Part shown: positions 42,805-50,646 of the stretch, one piece after another
Numbering within the stretch: the stretch's first letter is position 1
Layout of the letters: every line of letters begins with the position of its first letter
Source of the DNA: Cedecea neteri
GTDB lineage: Bacteria > Pseudomonadota > Gammaproteobacteria > Enterobacterales > Enterobacteriaceae
DNA length: 64,000 nt
Assembly (NCBI RefSeq): GCF_000758305.1
Contig: NZ_CP009458.1
Location: 620,001-684,000 of the forward strand
Direction: 5' to 3'
Notes under the pieces: model-generated
Database searches by the model: none
Told to the model about the DNA's origin: nothing
Seen by the model: only the letters and a program-made list of their open reading frames with translations
Position numbers and translations under genes: made by a program

Positions 42805-43737
42805 TTAACCGAACTCGCGCAGACGATGCATCAGCTTGATAAACGCCGAGTCATTTTCCGCTTTACGGTCTTTTTCACCGGTGACCACAACGGTCGCGGT
42901 AGTCCCGGCGGGATACAAATTGCCCATCTGTTCATCAAGGTGAATTCTGACCGGCACGCGCTGAGCAAGACGCACCCACTCAAGGTTGGAGTCGACCGTT
43001 GCCATACCTTTTGAATCGCTGGTGCTGCTGGCGTTTGTCACCCCGGCAGAGATGCTGTCGACGCTGCCGCGCAGCACGCGGTTGCTGCCGAGCGGCGTGA
43101 TCTGTACGCGATAGCCTGGGCGAATGCCCTCGAGTTTAGTCTCTTCCATGTAGGCCAGAATGTAGAACGAATTCTGTTTTACCAACGCTACGGAGGTCGC
43201 ACCGCGGTTAATAAATTCCCCGGTATGCACGTTAAGGTTGGTTACCCAGCCGTCCGCTGGGGCACGAATGACCGTGCGCTGCAGGTCGAGTTTGGCCAGA
43301 TCGCGCGTCGCCTGGGCTTTATCTAACTGATGAAGTACGGTTTGCAGCGAGTTGTTGGACTGATCAATCTCTTCGCGCGACATGGCCTGAATGCCAAGGG
43401 AGTTACGCCGCCCGGCTTCACGACGCTTTTCAGAGGACAGCGCCTGGTAATAAGCCACGTCTGCTTCGGCCTGTTCGAGCGCTTTCTGGTAGCGCGGCTG
43501 GTCGATGGTGAACAGGACCTGGTCTTTCTTCACCAGCTGGTTGTCCTGAACGTTCACGCTGGTGATAAGCCCCGACACATCCGGCGCAATGGCAACAACG
43601 TCGGCGGTGAAACGCGCGTCTCGTGTCCACGGGGATTCGGTGTAAAACACCCACGCACGAAAGATAGCGATGAAGGCCAGCAGCACCAGCAAAAGCGTGA
43701 TAGCGGTACGGGTTATGTTTCTTGTTAGTATTTTCAC
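42805..43737 (-). CDS. aaeA: p-Hydroxybenzoic acid efflux pump subunit AaeA
   Basis: AaeA is the periplasmic membrane-fusion protein of the AaeAB pump. It has an N-terminal membrane anchor (about 11-30), a HlyD-type biotinyl-lipoyl domain (VAIAPDVSGLITSVNVQDNQLVKKDQVLF), a helical hairpin (about 85-135) and the second lipoyl half (TVIRAPADGWVTNLNVHTGEFI). Length is 310, as in E. coli. The gene lies between aaeX and aaeB. Confidence 0.96.
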   Translation of the reverse strand: MKILTRNITRTAITLLLVLLAFIAIFRAWVFYTESPWTRDARFTADVVAIAPDVSGLITSVNVQDNQLVKKDQVLFTIDQPRYQKALEQAEADVAYYQALSSEKRREAGRRNSLGIQAMSREEIDQSNNSLQTVLHQLDKAQATRDLAKLDLQRTVIRAPADGWVTNLNVHTGEFINRGATSVALVKQNSFYILAYMEETKLEGIRPGYRVQITPLGSNRVLRGSVDSISAGVTNASSTSDSKGMATVDSNLEWVRLAQRVPVRIHLDEQMGNLYPAGTTATVVVTGEKDRKAENDSAFIKLMHRLREFG

Positions 43738-43744
43738 ATCAACC

Positions 43745-43948
43745 TCAAACGAACAAACGCGAAATCAGATAAAAAAGGCAGCAATAGAGCGCTGTATTGA
43801 ATAATGCAGGGTGCCAGACAAAATCATAGATGCCGGTTGGGGTCAGCAACCGACGCGCCAGCCAGAACGCGGCGAGCGACAGAATTAATTCGAAGAATAT
43901 CGGCGGAAACGAAAGACCGAATATTACGATAACCGGAAATAGACTCAT
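43745..43948 (-). CDS. aaeX: Small membrane protein AaeX
   Basis: AaeX is a 67-residue inner-membrane protein (DUF1656) of unknown role, always first in aaeXAB. Two membrane segments are visible (about 5-27 and 45-62), with conserved FGLSFPPIFFELILS and TGIYDFVWHPALFNTALYCC. The ATG at MSLFPVIVIFG gives the E. coli length; an upstream ATG 11 codons earlier is unlikely. aaeA follows after 7 bases. Confidence 0.94.
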   Translation of the reverse strand: MSLFPVIVIFGLSFPPIFFELILSLAAFWLARRLLTPTGIYDFVWHPALFNTALYCCLFYLISRLFV

Positions 43949-44084
43949 TTTGACCTTGATAAGATAATGCAGGCGATACATAACTCGACGGTAAACCGCG
44001 ACGGAGAGGCCAGAAATGGCGGGCGAGCGTGCGGTATGAGTTATGTTAATAATAATATATTAACGTAACTGTTACCCTGTTATC

Positions 44085-44107
44085 TATAATGTGTGATCTA
44101 AATCACT
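44085..44107 (+). promoter_or_regulatory. aaeR -10 box and CRP/FNR-like palindrome
   Basis: TATAAT at 44085-44090 is a perfect -10 for aaeR; the -35 is weak. Immediately downstream, TGTGA-TCTAAA-TCACT at 44092-44107 is close to the CRP core TGTGA-N6-TCACA, and its centre also resembles the FNR pattern (TGAT-N4-ATCA). The site overlaps the expected start of aaeR transcription. Bound there it would repress aaeR; relative to aaeX it could activate. Confidence 0.5.
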
Positions 44108-44108
44108 T

Positions 44109-44123
44109 TTCACTCAGAGTGAA
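44109..44123. promoter_or_regulatory. T-N11-A palindrome before aaeR, possible AaeR site
   Basis: TTCACTCAGAGTGAA is a perfect 7+7 palindrome with one central base, ending three bases before the aaeR start codon. LysR-type regulators bind T-N11-A palindromes, so autoregulation by AaeR is plausible. The right arm also supplies the ribosome site. Confidence 0.4.
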
Positions 44124-44125
44124 CA

Positions 44126-45073
44126 ATGGAACGACTGAAACGTATGTCGGTGTTTGCCAAAGTCGTTGAACTTGGCTCCTACACCGCTGCCGCAAGGCAG
44201 CTACAAATGAGCGTCTCTTCCATCAGCCAGATCGTGTCCAAACTGGAAGATGAGCTTCAGGTTAAGCTGCTCAACCGCAGCACCCGCAGCATTGGCCTGA
44301 CCGAAGCCGGCAAAATTTATTATCAGGGCTGCCGAAAAATGCTGCACGAAGCGCAGGAAGTCCACGAGCAGCTTTACGCCTTTAACAACACGCCTATCGG
44401 CACGCTGCGCATCGGCAGCTCTTCAACTATGGCACAGAATGTTCTCGCCGACATGACCGCCGAAATGCTGCGTGAACATCCCGGCCTGACCGTCAACCTG
44501 GTCACCGGCATACCGGCACCGGACCTGATTGCCGATGGGCTTGATTTGGTCATTCGCGTCGGCGCTTTGCAGGATTCGAGCCTGTTTTCCCGCAGGCTGG
44601 GGTCAATGCCAATGGTGGTTTGTGCCGCCAAAAGCTATCTGCAAATTCACGGCTCGCCGGAAAAACCGGCTGATTTGGCTAACCATTCGTGGCTGGAATA
44701 CAGCATCAGGCCGGATAACGAATTTGAGCTGATTGCGCCCGAAGGGATTTCGACCCGCCTGCTGCCGCAAGGGCGTTTTGTGACCAACGATCCGATGACG
44801 CTCAGCCGCTGGCTGAAAGCCGGGGCGGGTATTGGCTATGCGCCGCTGATGTGGGTGATCGACGAGATCAATAGCGGGCAACTGGAGATCCTGTTCCCGC
44901 GCTATCAGTCCGATCCCCGTCCGGTGTACGCGCTGTACACCGAAAAAGACAAACTGCCGCTGAAGGTGCAGGTCTGCATTAACTATCTGACGAACTATTT
45001 TGTGAAGGTAGCGGAGCTTTATCAGGGCGTGCAGGGCAGGAACGGGAAGGCAAAACAAACGGGCCGGAACTAG
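44126..45073 (+). CDS. aaeR: LysR-type regulator AaeR
   Basis: AaeR activates aaeXAB in response to aromatic carboxylic acids. The 315 residues contain an N-terminal winged HTH (about 1-60: MSVFAKVVELGSYTAAARQLQMS, SSISQIVSKLEDELQVKLLNRSTRSIGLTEAG) and a two-lobe effector domain (about 90-290: IGTLRIGSSSTMAQ, GLDLVIRVGALQDSSLFSRRLG). It is divergent from aaeX. The C-terminal tail (GRNGKAKQTGRN) differs from E. coli. Confidence 0.95.
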   Translation: MERLKRMSVFAKVVELGSYTAAARQLQMSVSSISQIVSKLEDELQVKLLNRSTRSIGLTEAGKIYYQGCRKMLHEAQEVHEQLYAFNNTPIGTLRIGSSSTMAQNVLADMTAEMLREHPGLTVNLVTGIPAPDLIADGLDLVIRVGALQDSSLFSRRLGSMPMVVCAAKSYLQIHGSPEKPADLANHSWLEYSIRPDNEFELIAPEGISTRLLPQGRFVTNDPMTLSRWLKAGAGIGYAPLMWVIDEINSGQLEILFPRYQSDPRPVYALYTEKDKLPLKVQVCINYLTNYFVKVAELYQGVQGRNGKAKQTGRN

Positions 45074-45080
45074 TCCGGCC
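45062..45080. terminator. Convergent terminator between aaeR and tldD
   Basis: GGCCGGA, loop ACTAG, TCCGGCC, overlapping the aaeR stop codon. On the minus strand CGTTTGTTTTG follows, so it mainly suits tldD. Confidence 0.55.
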
Positions 45081-45093
45081 TCATCATCGTCAC

Positions 45094-46539
45094 TCAGGCA
45101 GTACCGCCCACGGTCAGGTTATCGACCTTCAGGGTTGGCTGGCCGACGCCAACCGGCAGGCTTTGGCCTTCTTTACCGCAGACGCCAACGCCGTTATCCA
45201 GCGCCAGATCATTCCCGACCATCGAAATTTGCTGCATGGTTTCGATGCCGGACCCAATCAGCGTGGCGCCTTTCACCGCCTTGGTCACCTTCCCTTTTTC
45301 AATCAGGTAAGCTTCTGAGGTGGAGAACACAAACTTGCCGGAGGTAATGTCTACCTGACCGCCGCCGAAGTTTGGCGCGAAAATACCGTAATCCACGGAC
45401 TCGATAATCTCCTGCGGCGTGGATTTCCCGGCCAGCATGTAGGTGTTGGTCATACGCGGCATCGGCAGATGCGCGTAGGATTCGCGGCGACCGTTGCCGG
45501 TAGGCGCCACGCCCATCAGACGAGCATTGAGCTTGTCCTGCATATAGCCTTTAAGAATACCGTTTTCGATCAGCACGTTGTACTGACCCGGCACACCTTC
45601 GTCATCAATAGAGACGGAACCACGGCGGTTAGCCATCGTGCCATCATCCACCACGGTACAGAGTTCGGAGGCCACCAGTTGGCCCATCTGGCCGCTAAAG
45701 ACCGAAGTACCGCGACGGTTAAAGTCGCCTTCCAGACCGTGACCGACAGCTTCGTGCAGCAGCACGCCTGGCCAGCCTGCGCCTAATACTACAGGCAGCA
45801 TGCCTGCAGGGGCCGCAACGGCGGACAAATTCACCATCGCCATGCGCACGGCTTCTTTCGCCCAGGCATCCGCCCGCACTTCGCCGTTCACGCTTTCCAG
45901 GAAATACTCGTAGCCAAAACGACCGCCGCCGCCGCTTGCACCGCGCTCGCGCTTACCGTCTTCCTCAACCTGAACGCTAACCGACAGGCGCACCAGAGGA
46001 CGAACATCTGCTGCCAGCGTCCCGTCCGTGGCCGCAACCAGGATTAATTCATACACGCCGGTCAGGCTGGCGCTAACTTCCTGCACGCGGGCATCCGCGG
46101 CGCGGGCAACACTGTCCACACGTCTCAGGATGTCGAGCTTCTCTTCACGCGTCATACTTGTCAGCGGATCGGCGCTGGTATAAAGCGCGCTGTGCGGAAC
46201 GTTACCCAGCGTACGTGCGCGCCCGTCGCCCTGCTCACGAACGATGCTGCGAGCCGCATGAGCGCTTTGCTCCAGCGCCTGCAAAGTAATTTGATCGGCA
46301 TAGGCAAACCCGGTTTTCTCACCGCTAACCGCACGAACGCCAACGCCCTGATCGATATTCCATGAACCGTCTTTAATAATGCGGTCTTCCAGCACCCAGG
46401 ATTCATGATAGCTGGACTGGAAATAGAGATCGCCGTAGTCAAGACGGCGCTCGGACAACTGCCCGAGGATGGAAAACAGATCTTGATGGGTTAAGCCATT
46501 CGCAGACAGCAACTGCTCACTTACCAGGTTAAGACTCAT
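45094..46539 (-). CDS. tldD: Metalloprotease subunit TldD
   Basis: TldD forms a heterodimeric zinc protease with TldE (PmbA) that cleaves the leader of microcin B17 and degrades CcdA. The 481-residue protein has the zinc-binding HExxxH motif in LLHEAVGHGLEGDFNRR and further conserved segments GRRESYAHLPMPRMTNTYM and NFGGGQVDITSGKFVFS. Length equals E. coli. It lies 86 bases downstream of yhdP, last gene in the rng-yhdP-tldD direction. Confidence 0.97.
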   Translation of the reverse strand: MSLNLVSEQLLSANGLTHQDLFSILGQLSERRLDYGDLYFQSSYHESWVLEDRIIKDGSWNIDQGVGVRAVSGEKTGFAYADQITLQALEQSAHAARSIVREQGDGRARTLGNVPHSALYTSADPLTSMTREEKLDILRRVDSVARAADARVQEVSASLTGVYELILVAATDGTLAADVRPLVRLSVSVQVEEDGKRERGASGGGGRFGYEYFLESVNGEVRADAWAKEAVRMAMVNLSAVAAPAGMLPVVLGAGWPGVLLHEAVGHGLEGDFNRRGTSVFSGQMGQLVASELCTVVDDGTMANRRGSVSIDDEGVPGQYNVLIENGILKGYMQDKLNARLMGVAPTGNGRRESYAHLPMPRMTNTYMLAGKSTPQEIIESVDYGIFAPNFGGGQVDITSGKFVFSTSEAYLIEKGKVTKAVKGATLIGSGIETMQQISMVGNDLALDNGVGVCGKEGQSLPVGVGQPTLKVDNLTVGGTA

Positions 46540-46625
46540 CGTTTCGCTACTCTTATTGCTTATCGCCCGTTTGGCGAGGAATGGTTTATTTATGGAGCTT
46601 GCGGCAATTAACCGCTAACGTCAAA

Positions 46626-49600
46626 TCAGTGAGCTTCGCTGGTGCGTGGCTGCCGCAGCACTTCATCAATTTTTGGTTTATCTACCGGGCCGGTAATGCT
46701 GTAGCGCAGCACCGAGATTTTACTCCACAGTGGGCCAAGCACTTTACTGGCGGCAAACACCGCGGCACCGATTATCGGGTTAACCGCAAAAGCAGTAGCC
46801 ACGCCCACCGTCGCGGAGATTTCAGGGGCAACAACCGCCTCCATATTTAGCTCGCGGCGGACTAAGTCCACCGAGCCTTTCATCGCGATATCCGCTTCCA
46901 GTCCATCAACCAGCGTGTCGTCGGTATGCAATACGCCGTCTTTTATCCAGGCGGTGCTGCGAATTGAGTCGTAGTAGAAACCGCTGCCAAAGGTATCGCT
47001 AAAATCGAAACGGAGTTTACGGAGCAGCGCGTCAAAGCTGACCAGACGCAGAAGCTGGCCCGCATGGCCCGTGCTGACGTCGGTAATTTGCCCTTTCCCC
47101 AGCCTGGTATGCAGAATGCCATTCAGAGAAGCTTCATCCGGCTTCCAGGGCACCGCTCGCCAGTGCAGGTCATAATCAACGTCGAAAGAAGAACCCTGCA
47201 GCGGCGTTTTCACCCCAAAGAAGTTCGCGGCCGCATCGAGCTTCTCGCCCTTCAGCTTGCCTTTAAGGGAAGTACGTTCGCTACCAGGCTTATTCACCCA
47301 TTCACCGTCGGCGGTAAGGCGAGCAAAGCCGGTATCAATCAGCCCATTGGCCAGTTGCAGCGTGTCGCCATTGATTGTCACATCCCCATCGATACGGCCA
47401 TATTTCTGCCCCCACAGCCAGCACTCCGCGCAGCGCAACTGCACATTTGGCCAGCCACGGAAGCTAAGCGTATCGCTGTTTTCCGGGACCTGCAGCGTCT
47501 CCGTTCCGTTTGCACCACTCGGGAGAACGCTCCAGTTCGGGTTGAAATAAAGATACTTAACGTTGGCCTGCCAGGGCGCGTTGTTCTTCATGCTAAGCGA
47601 GGCATTAATTTCACGCCCCTGGGCCTCAACCTGCGTGCCATTCAGCACCGGGCGAGAAACCAGGCTCAGGTTATGCCATTGCTGGCCCGCCAGCGTTAAT
47701 GCCGGTGTCCGCAGTGTTACTGCTGACGGGAAGACGGCAGATCCCCCCACGCTATCCGCTGCACCTTCGCTGAAAAGCGCCAGCCATTGGGCGCCGTCCA
47801 TTGCAGGGAGATCGAGCTCCACGCCTGGTTGCTCTGGCAGAGGTGGGACGGTTTTGCTGTCAGTCGCCCAAATAGCCCGGTCGAGGGTAAGTTTCTTATT
47901 CAGCAGCCAGCGGCTGGAGAAGTGATTGAGCGCGCCCGCATTTCCGGTAAGATCGAAGCTCTTTAAATCGCCCTTAACGGCAATATTCAGCGGCAGCGCT
48001 GCCCCGGATTTTTTGTCCACCGGCGCAGGTAAGTGACTGCTCACATTCTTCAGATCGCCTGCCAGATCGACCTTGTAGCTGGCGCTGCCGTGATAAGGCA
48101 GTGTGATACCCACGTCGCCTTTCCACGCGATGTTCCCGCTGACCGCATCGTTGACCTGCTTCGGTAGCACACCGGTTTTATTGGGCTGCCAGTCGCCGCT
48201 CAGGTTGACGCCAATCTGATAGTCTTTATCGCCAGTTTTGGTGTTGAAGTTCAGGCTCACCGGCTGATTAAACCAGTTCGCGCTCATCGCTTCACTTTGC
48301 AAATCACCGTTGGTAAAACTGAATTTACCGCTCAGGTTATGCAGCGTGCTGTTCAGCGGTTTGATCAGCAGCGCGTTGTTGTTCAGCCGCACATCGCCTT
48401 TGGCCGTCGTCATTTCGCCGGTCAGCGGAATATCCAGATGTAAGCGGGCATTCACATCGCCGCCAATCTGGAGTTCATCCAGCGCGGCGGCCAGGGAATC
48501 ATCCAGCGGCGTATCTTTGAAATAAGGCCCTACCGCATTGCCCGGGCCATTGATGTCGGCATCTATCAGCAGCTTTTCTTTGGCATAATCGGGAATGTTC
48601 GCCGTCAGATTACTGGCCGTCACACCGCCCAGCTTGACCGACTTGCTGTTCATCCACAGCCCGTTATTGATGAAATCGAGCGTGATATCGAGATTTTCCA
48701 GCGCAGGCCAGTCCGGCTGGAAAGCAAATTTAGCGTTACGAAGCGGGACGTAAACTTCAAACTGACCTTCGTTGTGCTCGTAGGGGAAAAGATGCGGGTT
48801 GCCGCCGTACACCAGCGTGGCATTATCGGCCTGGCCACCCTGAATCGCCGAGCTGAGATAATCCGTCAGCTCTTTGCCCATCAGGTTTTCCGGGAAGTAG
48901 CGCCAGGCGTCAGCGCCGTTATCGGTGCTAATGCCTGCCAAAATGCCCAGCCACGGATCGCCGCTGGCAGGCTGGAAGTAACGGAAATCACCCCGCGCCC
49001 AAACGGAACGGGCCTTAACATCAATGTTCTTGCCGTCTAACTGGAAACCGTCTGCGTTTTTCTGCCAGGCAAGCGTCGCTACGCCTTTCTCAATCTCAAG
49101 CGGCGCACGGAAGACGGTTTCATAGGGCATTTTTGCGTCGGTCATTTCGGCATTAAGCTGCCCGTTTGCGACGCTGCCGGTCACCGATCCGGAGAAATGT
49201 TCCGCACCCGGCAACAGTTTCCACTGTTTCCAGCTCACGTCTTTCCACCGGGCCTGCATACGAGTCAGGTCGGTTTGTTGGAGCGGAATGTCCAACGCCA
49301 GTACGTCAATGTGGCCCTGAGGCTGCAGAGAAGTCCAGATATCCCCCAGTTGAGGCGATATTTTGGCAGCAATAGGCAACAGGCCATTAAACCGATCCAG
49401 TTCCATATTGCTGGCGCGCACGCGCAGTTCATCGCTGCGCTGACTTTGTTTTCCACTAACATCCTGCGGCGCTATCCAGGCCACGGAGAGCGAGCCTTTC
49501 GGCCAGGTTTGGTTATCCAGCGTGATATTGGTGGAAGGGATAGAGAGTTGCCAGTTGGATTTCTCCCGGCTGACCTGCGCCATCAGATTATCGACCGAAA

Positions 49601-50438
49601 GCGAGTGCGTCACGCTATCGGTACCCGGCCAGCTTGCCCCGCCTTTTTTTAGCCAGATGCTGCCGCCGCTGATATCGCCTTCCTTCACGTCCATCCAGGC
49701 TTCAAGGCTAAAACGGGCGCTTTTCAGGTCGACATTGTCTTCCATCCAGCGTCCCAGCCAGGGCTTCACGTCAACGTCATCTGCCTGCAGCCAGACCTTG
49801 CCGTTATTCAGAATGCCGTTCTCATCCCGCAGATCCATACGGACGTTGGCCACGCCGTGCTGGCCGTTAAAGCTGGACAGGCTGACCTGGCCTTCCGCAC
49901 GGTGGCGGTTTTTACCGTTGAGCCAGGTAAGCTGAGGAATAGAAAGTTCGGCCCGCTGGCCGGAGAGCGTCAGGAAGCTAAGGGAACTGTCGCGAAGATC
50001 GAAGTGATCGAACTGGCGGAGGAATAGATCGCTGATTCTATCCGCTTCCAGCGTACTATCGCCGCCATTCTGGCTGAGCGGTGTGTTGGTACGCATTTGC
50101 AGCTGATAAAAGGTCAAATCGCGAAACTGCCAGCGCGCGTGAAGCAGGCTTTGCCAGACATCCAGCGCCAGCGTAACGCGTTTAATACTCAGCGTGCCGC
50201 CGTCTTTGAGGCCGGCCTTAACGTCGCGAACATCAAGCGTGGGGCCAAAATTCTCCCAGCTTGCCTGTAAATTACTGGCTTCCACCGGCACGCCGGTGGC
50301 GGCTTCAATCTTATCCAGCAGCGCAGGCCGCCAGGCATCCAGGTGCGGCAAAACGAGCCGCAGGCCACTCACCAGTAGCGCGACGATAACAACCAACGTT
50401 ACGCCTGTGAGCAGCAGAATGCCGGGCAGTCGCCTCAC
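46626..50438 (-). CDS. yhdP: AsmA-like phospholipid transport protein YhdP
   Basis: YhdP is a very large AsmA/TamB-type protein that bridges the periplasm and helps move phospholipids to the outer membrane, in parallel with TamB and YdbH. The 1270 residues (1266 in E. coli) have one N-terminal membrane helix (about 8-28, LLLTGVTLVVIVALLVSGL), then a long beta-rich repeat-built body (DUF3971 region about residues 330-660) and a C-terminal AsmA-like domain with GKGQITDVSTGHAGQLLRLVSFDALLRKLRFDFSDTFG near 1080. The start follows rng by a 206-base repeat-containing gap. Confidence 0.95.
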   Translation of the reverse strand: MRRLPGILLLTGVTLVVIVALLVSGLRLVLPHLDAWRPALLDKIEAATGVPVEASNLQASWENFGPTLDVRDVKAGLKDGGTLSIKRVTLALDVWQSLLHARWQFRDLTFYQLQMRTNTPLSQNGGDSTLEADRISDLFLRQFDHFDLRDSSLSFLTLSGQRAELSIPQLTWLNGKNRHRAEGQVSLSSFNGQHGVANVRMDLRDENGILNNGKVWLQADDVDVKPWLGRWMEDNVDLKSARFSLEAWMDVKEGDISGGSIWLKKGGASWPGTDSVTHSLSVDNLMAQVSREKSNWQLSIPSTNITLDNQTWPKGSLSVAWIAPQDVSGKQSQRSDELRVRASNMELDRFNGLLPIAAKISPQLGDIWTSLQPQGHIDVLALDIPLQQTDLTRMQARWKDVSWKQWKLLPGAEHFSGSVTGSVANGQLNAEMTDAKMPYETVFRAPLEIEKGVATLAWQKNADGFQLDGKNIDVKARSVWARGDFRYFQPASGDPWLGILAGISTDNGADAWRYFPENLMGKELTDYLSSAIQGGQADNATLVYGGNPHLFPYEHNEGQFEVYVPLRNAKFAFQPDWPALENLDITLDFINNGLWMNSKSVKLGGVTASNLTANIPDYAKEKLLIDADINGPGNAVGPYFKDTPLDDSLAAALDELQIGGDVNARLHLDIPLTGEMTTAKGDVRLNNNALLIKPLNSTLHNLSGKFSFTNGDLQSEAMSANWFNQPVSLNFNTKTGDKDYQIGVNLSGDWQPNKTGVLPKQVNDAVSGNIAWKGDVGITLPYHGSASYKVDLAGDLKNVSSHLPAPVDKKSGAALPLNIAVKGDLKSFDLTGNAGALNHFSSRWLLNKKLTLDRAIWATDSKTVPPLPEQPGVELDLPAMDGAQWLALFSEGAADSVGGSAVFPSAVTLRTPALTLAGQQWHNLSLVSRPVLNGTQVEAQGREINASLSMKNNAPWQANVKYLYFNPNWSVLPSGANGTETLQVPENSDTLSFRGWPNVQLRCAECWLWGQKYGRIDGDVTINGDTLQLANGLIDTGFARLTADGEWVNKPGSERTSLKGKLKGEKLDAAANFFGVKTPLQGSSFDVDYDLHWRAVPWKPDEASLNGILHTRLGKGQITDVSTGHAGQLLRLVSFDALLRKLRFDFSDTFGSGFYYDSIRSTAWIKDGVLHTDDTLVDGLEADIAMKGSVDLVRRELNMEAVVAPEISATVGVATAFAVNPIIGAAVFAASKVLGPLWSKISVLRYSITGPVDKPKIDEVLRQPRTSEAH

Positions 50439-50450
50439 CTTTCTCTCCTT

Positions 50451-50486
50451 GTCAGCCTTACGGGCAAAATGCGCATCCGCGCATTT
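50451..50486. repeat. Direct repeat copy 1 (GTCAGCC plus palindrome) upstream of yhdP
   Basis: GTCAGCC followed after ten bases by the 19-mer AATGCGCATCCGCGCATTT, which contains the palindrome AATGCGC-ATCC-GCGCATT. The same 19-mer and GTCAGCC recur at 50615-50646. See the findings for the structure between the copies. Confidence 0.75.
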
Positions 50487-50497
50487 GAGGTTGCTGA

Positions 50498-50531
50498 CAA
50501 AGAGGGAAAAAGCGTGGTTTTTCCCTCTTTG
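50498..50531. repeat. 14-bp perfect hairpin between rng and yhdP
   Basis: CAAAGAGGGAAAAA and TTTTTCCCTCTTTG pair perfectly around GCGTGG. GCTGA/TCAGC flanks at 50493 and 50538 can extend the stem with a bulge. Read on the minus strand the stem itself includes a T run, so it could act as a terminator or processing site between rng and yhdP. Confidence 0.7.
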
Positions 50532-50543
50532 TGGTTATCAGCC

Positions 50544-50578
50544 GAAAATCAATGAATTGATTTTCCTGTTTTTTTTGA
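50544..50578 (+). terminator. Terminator-like hairpin on the plus strand between yhdP and rng
   Basis: GAAAATCAA, loop TGAA, TTGATTTTC, then CTG and eight T. It looks like a terminator for plus-strand transcription, but both neighbours are on the minus strand, so it may stop antisense transcripts or be part of the repeat unit. Confidence 0.5.
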
Positions 50579-50614
50579 CTAATCATCTGGTATTTCTTCT
50601 ATCACCAGAGGTTT

Positions 50615-50646
50615 GTCAGCCGTCTGCAATGCGCATCCGCGCATTT
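50615..50646. repeat. Direct repeat copy 2 overlapping the rng stop codon
   Basis: GTCAGCC followed after six bases by AATGCGCATCCGCGCATTT, identical over these parts to copy 1. Its last bases overlap the TAA stop of rng (50645-50647). Confidence 0.75.
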
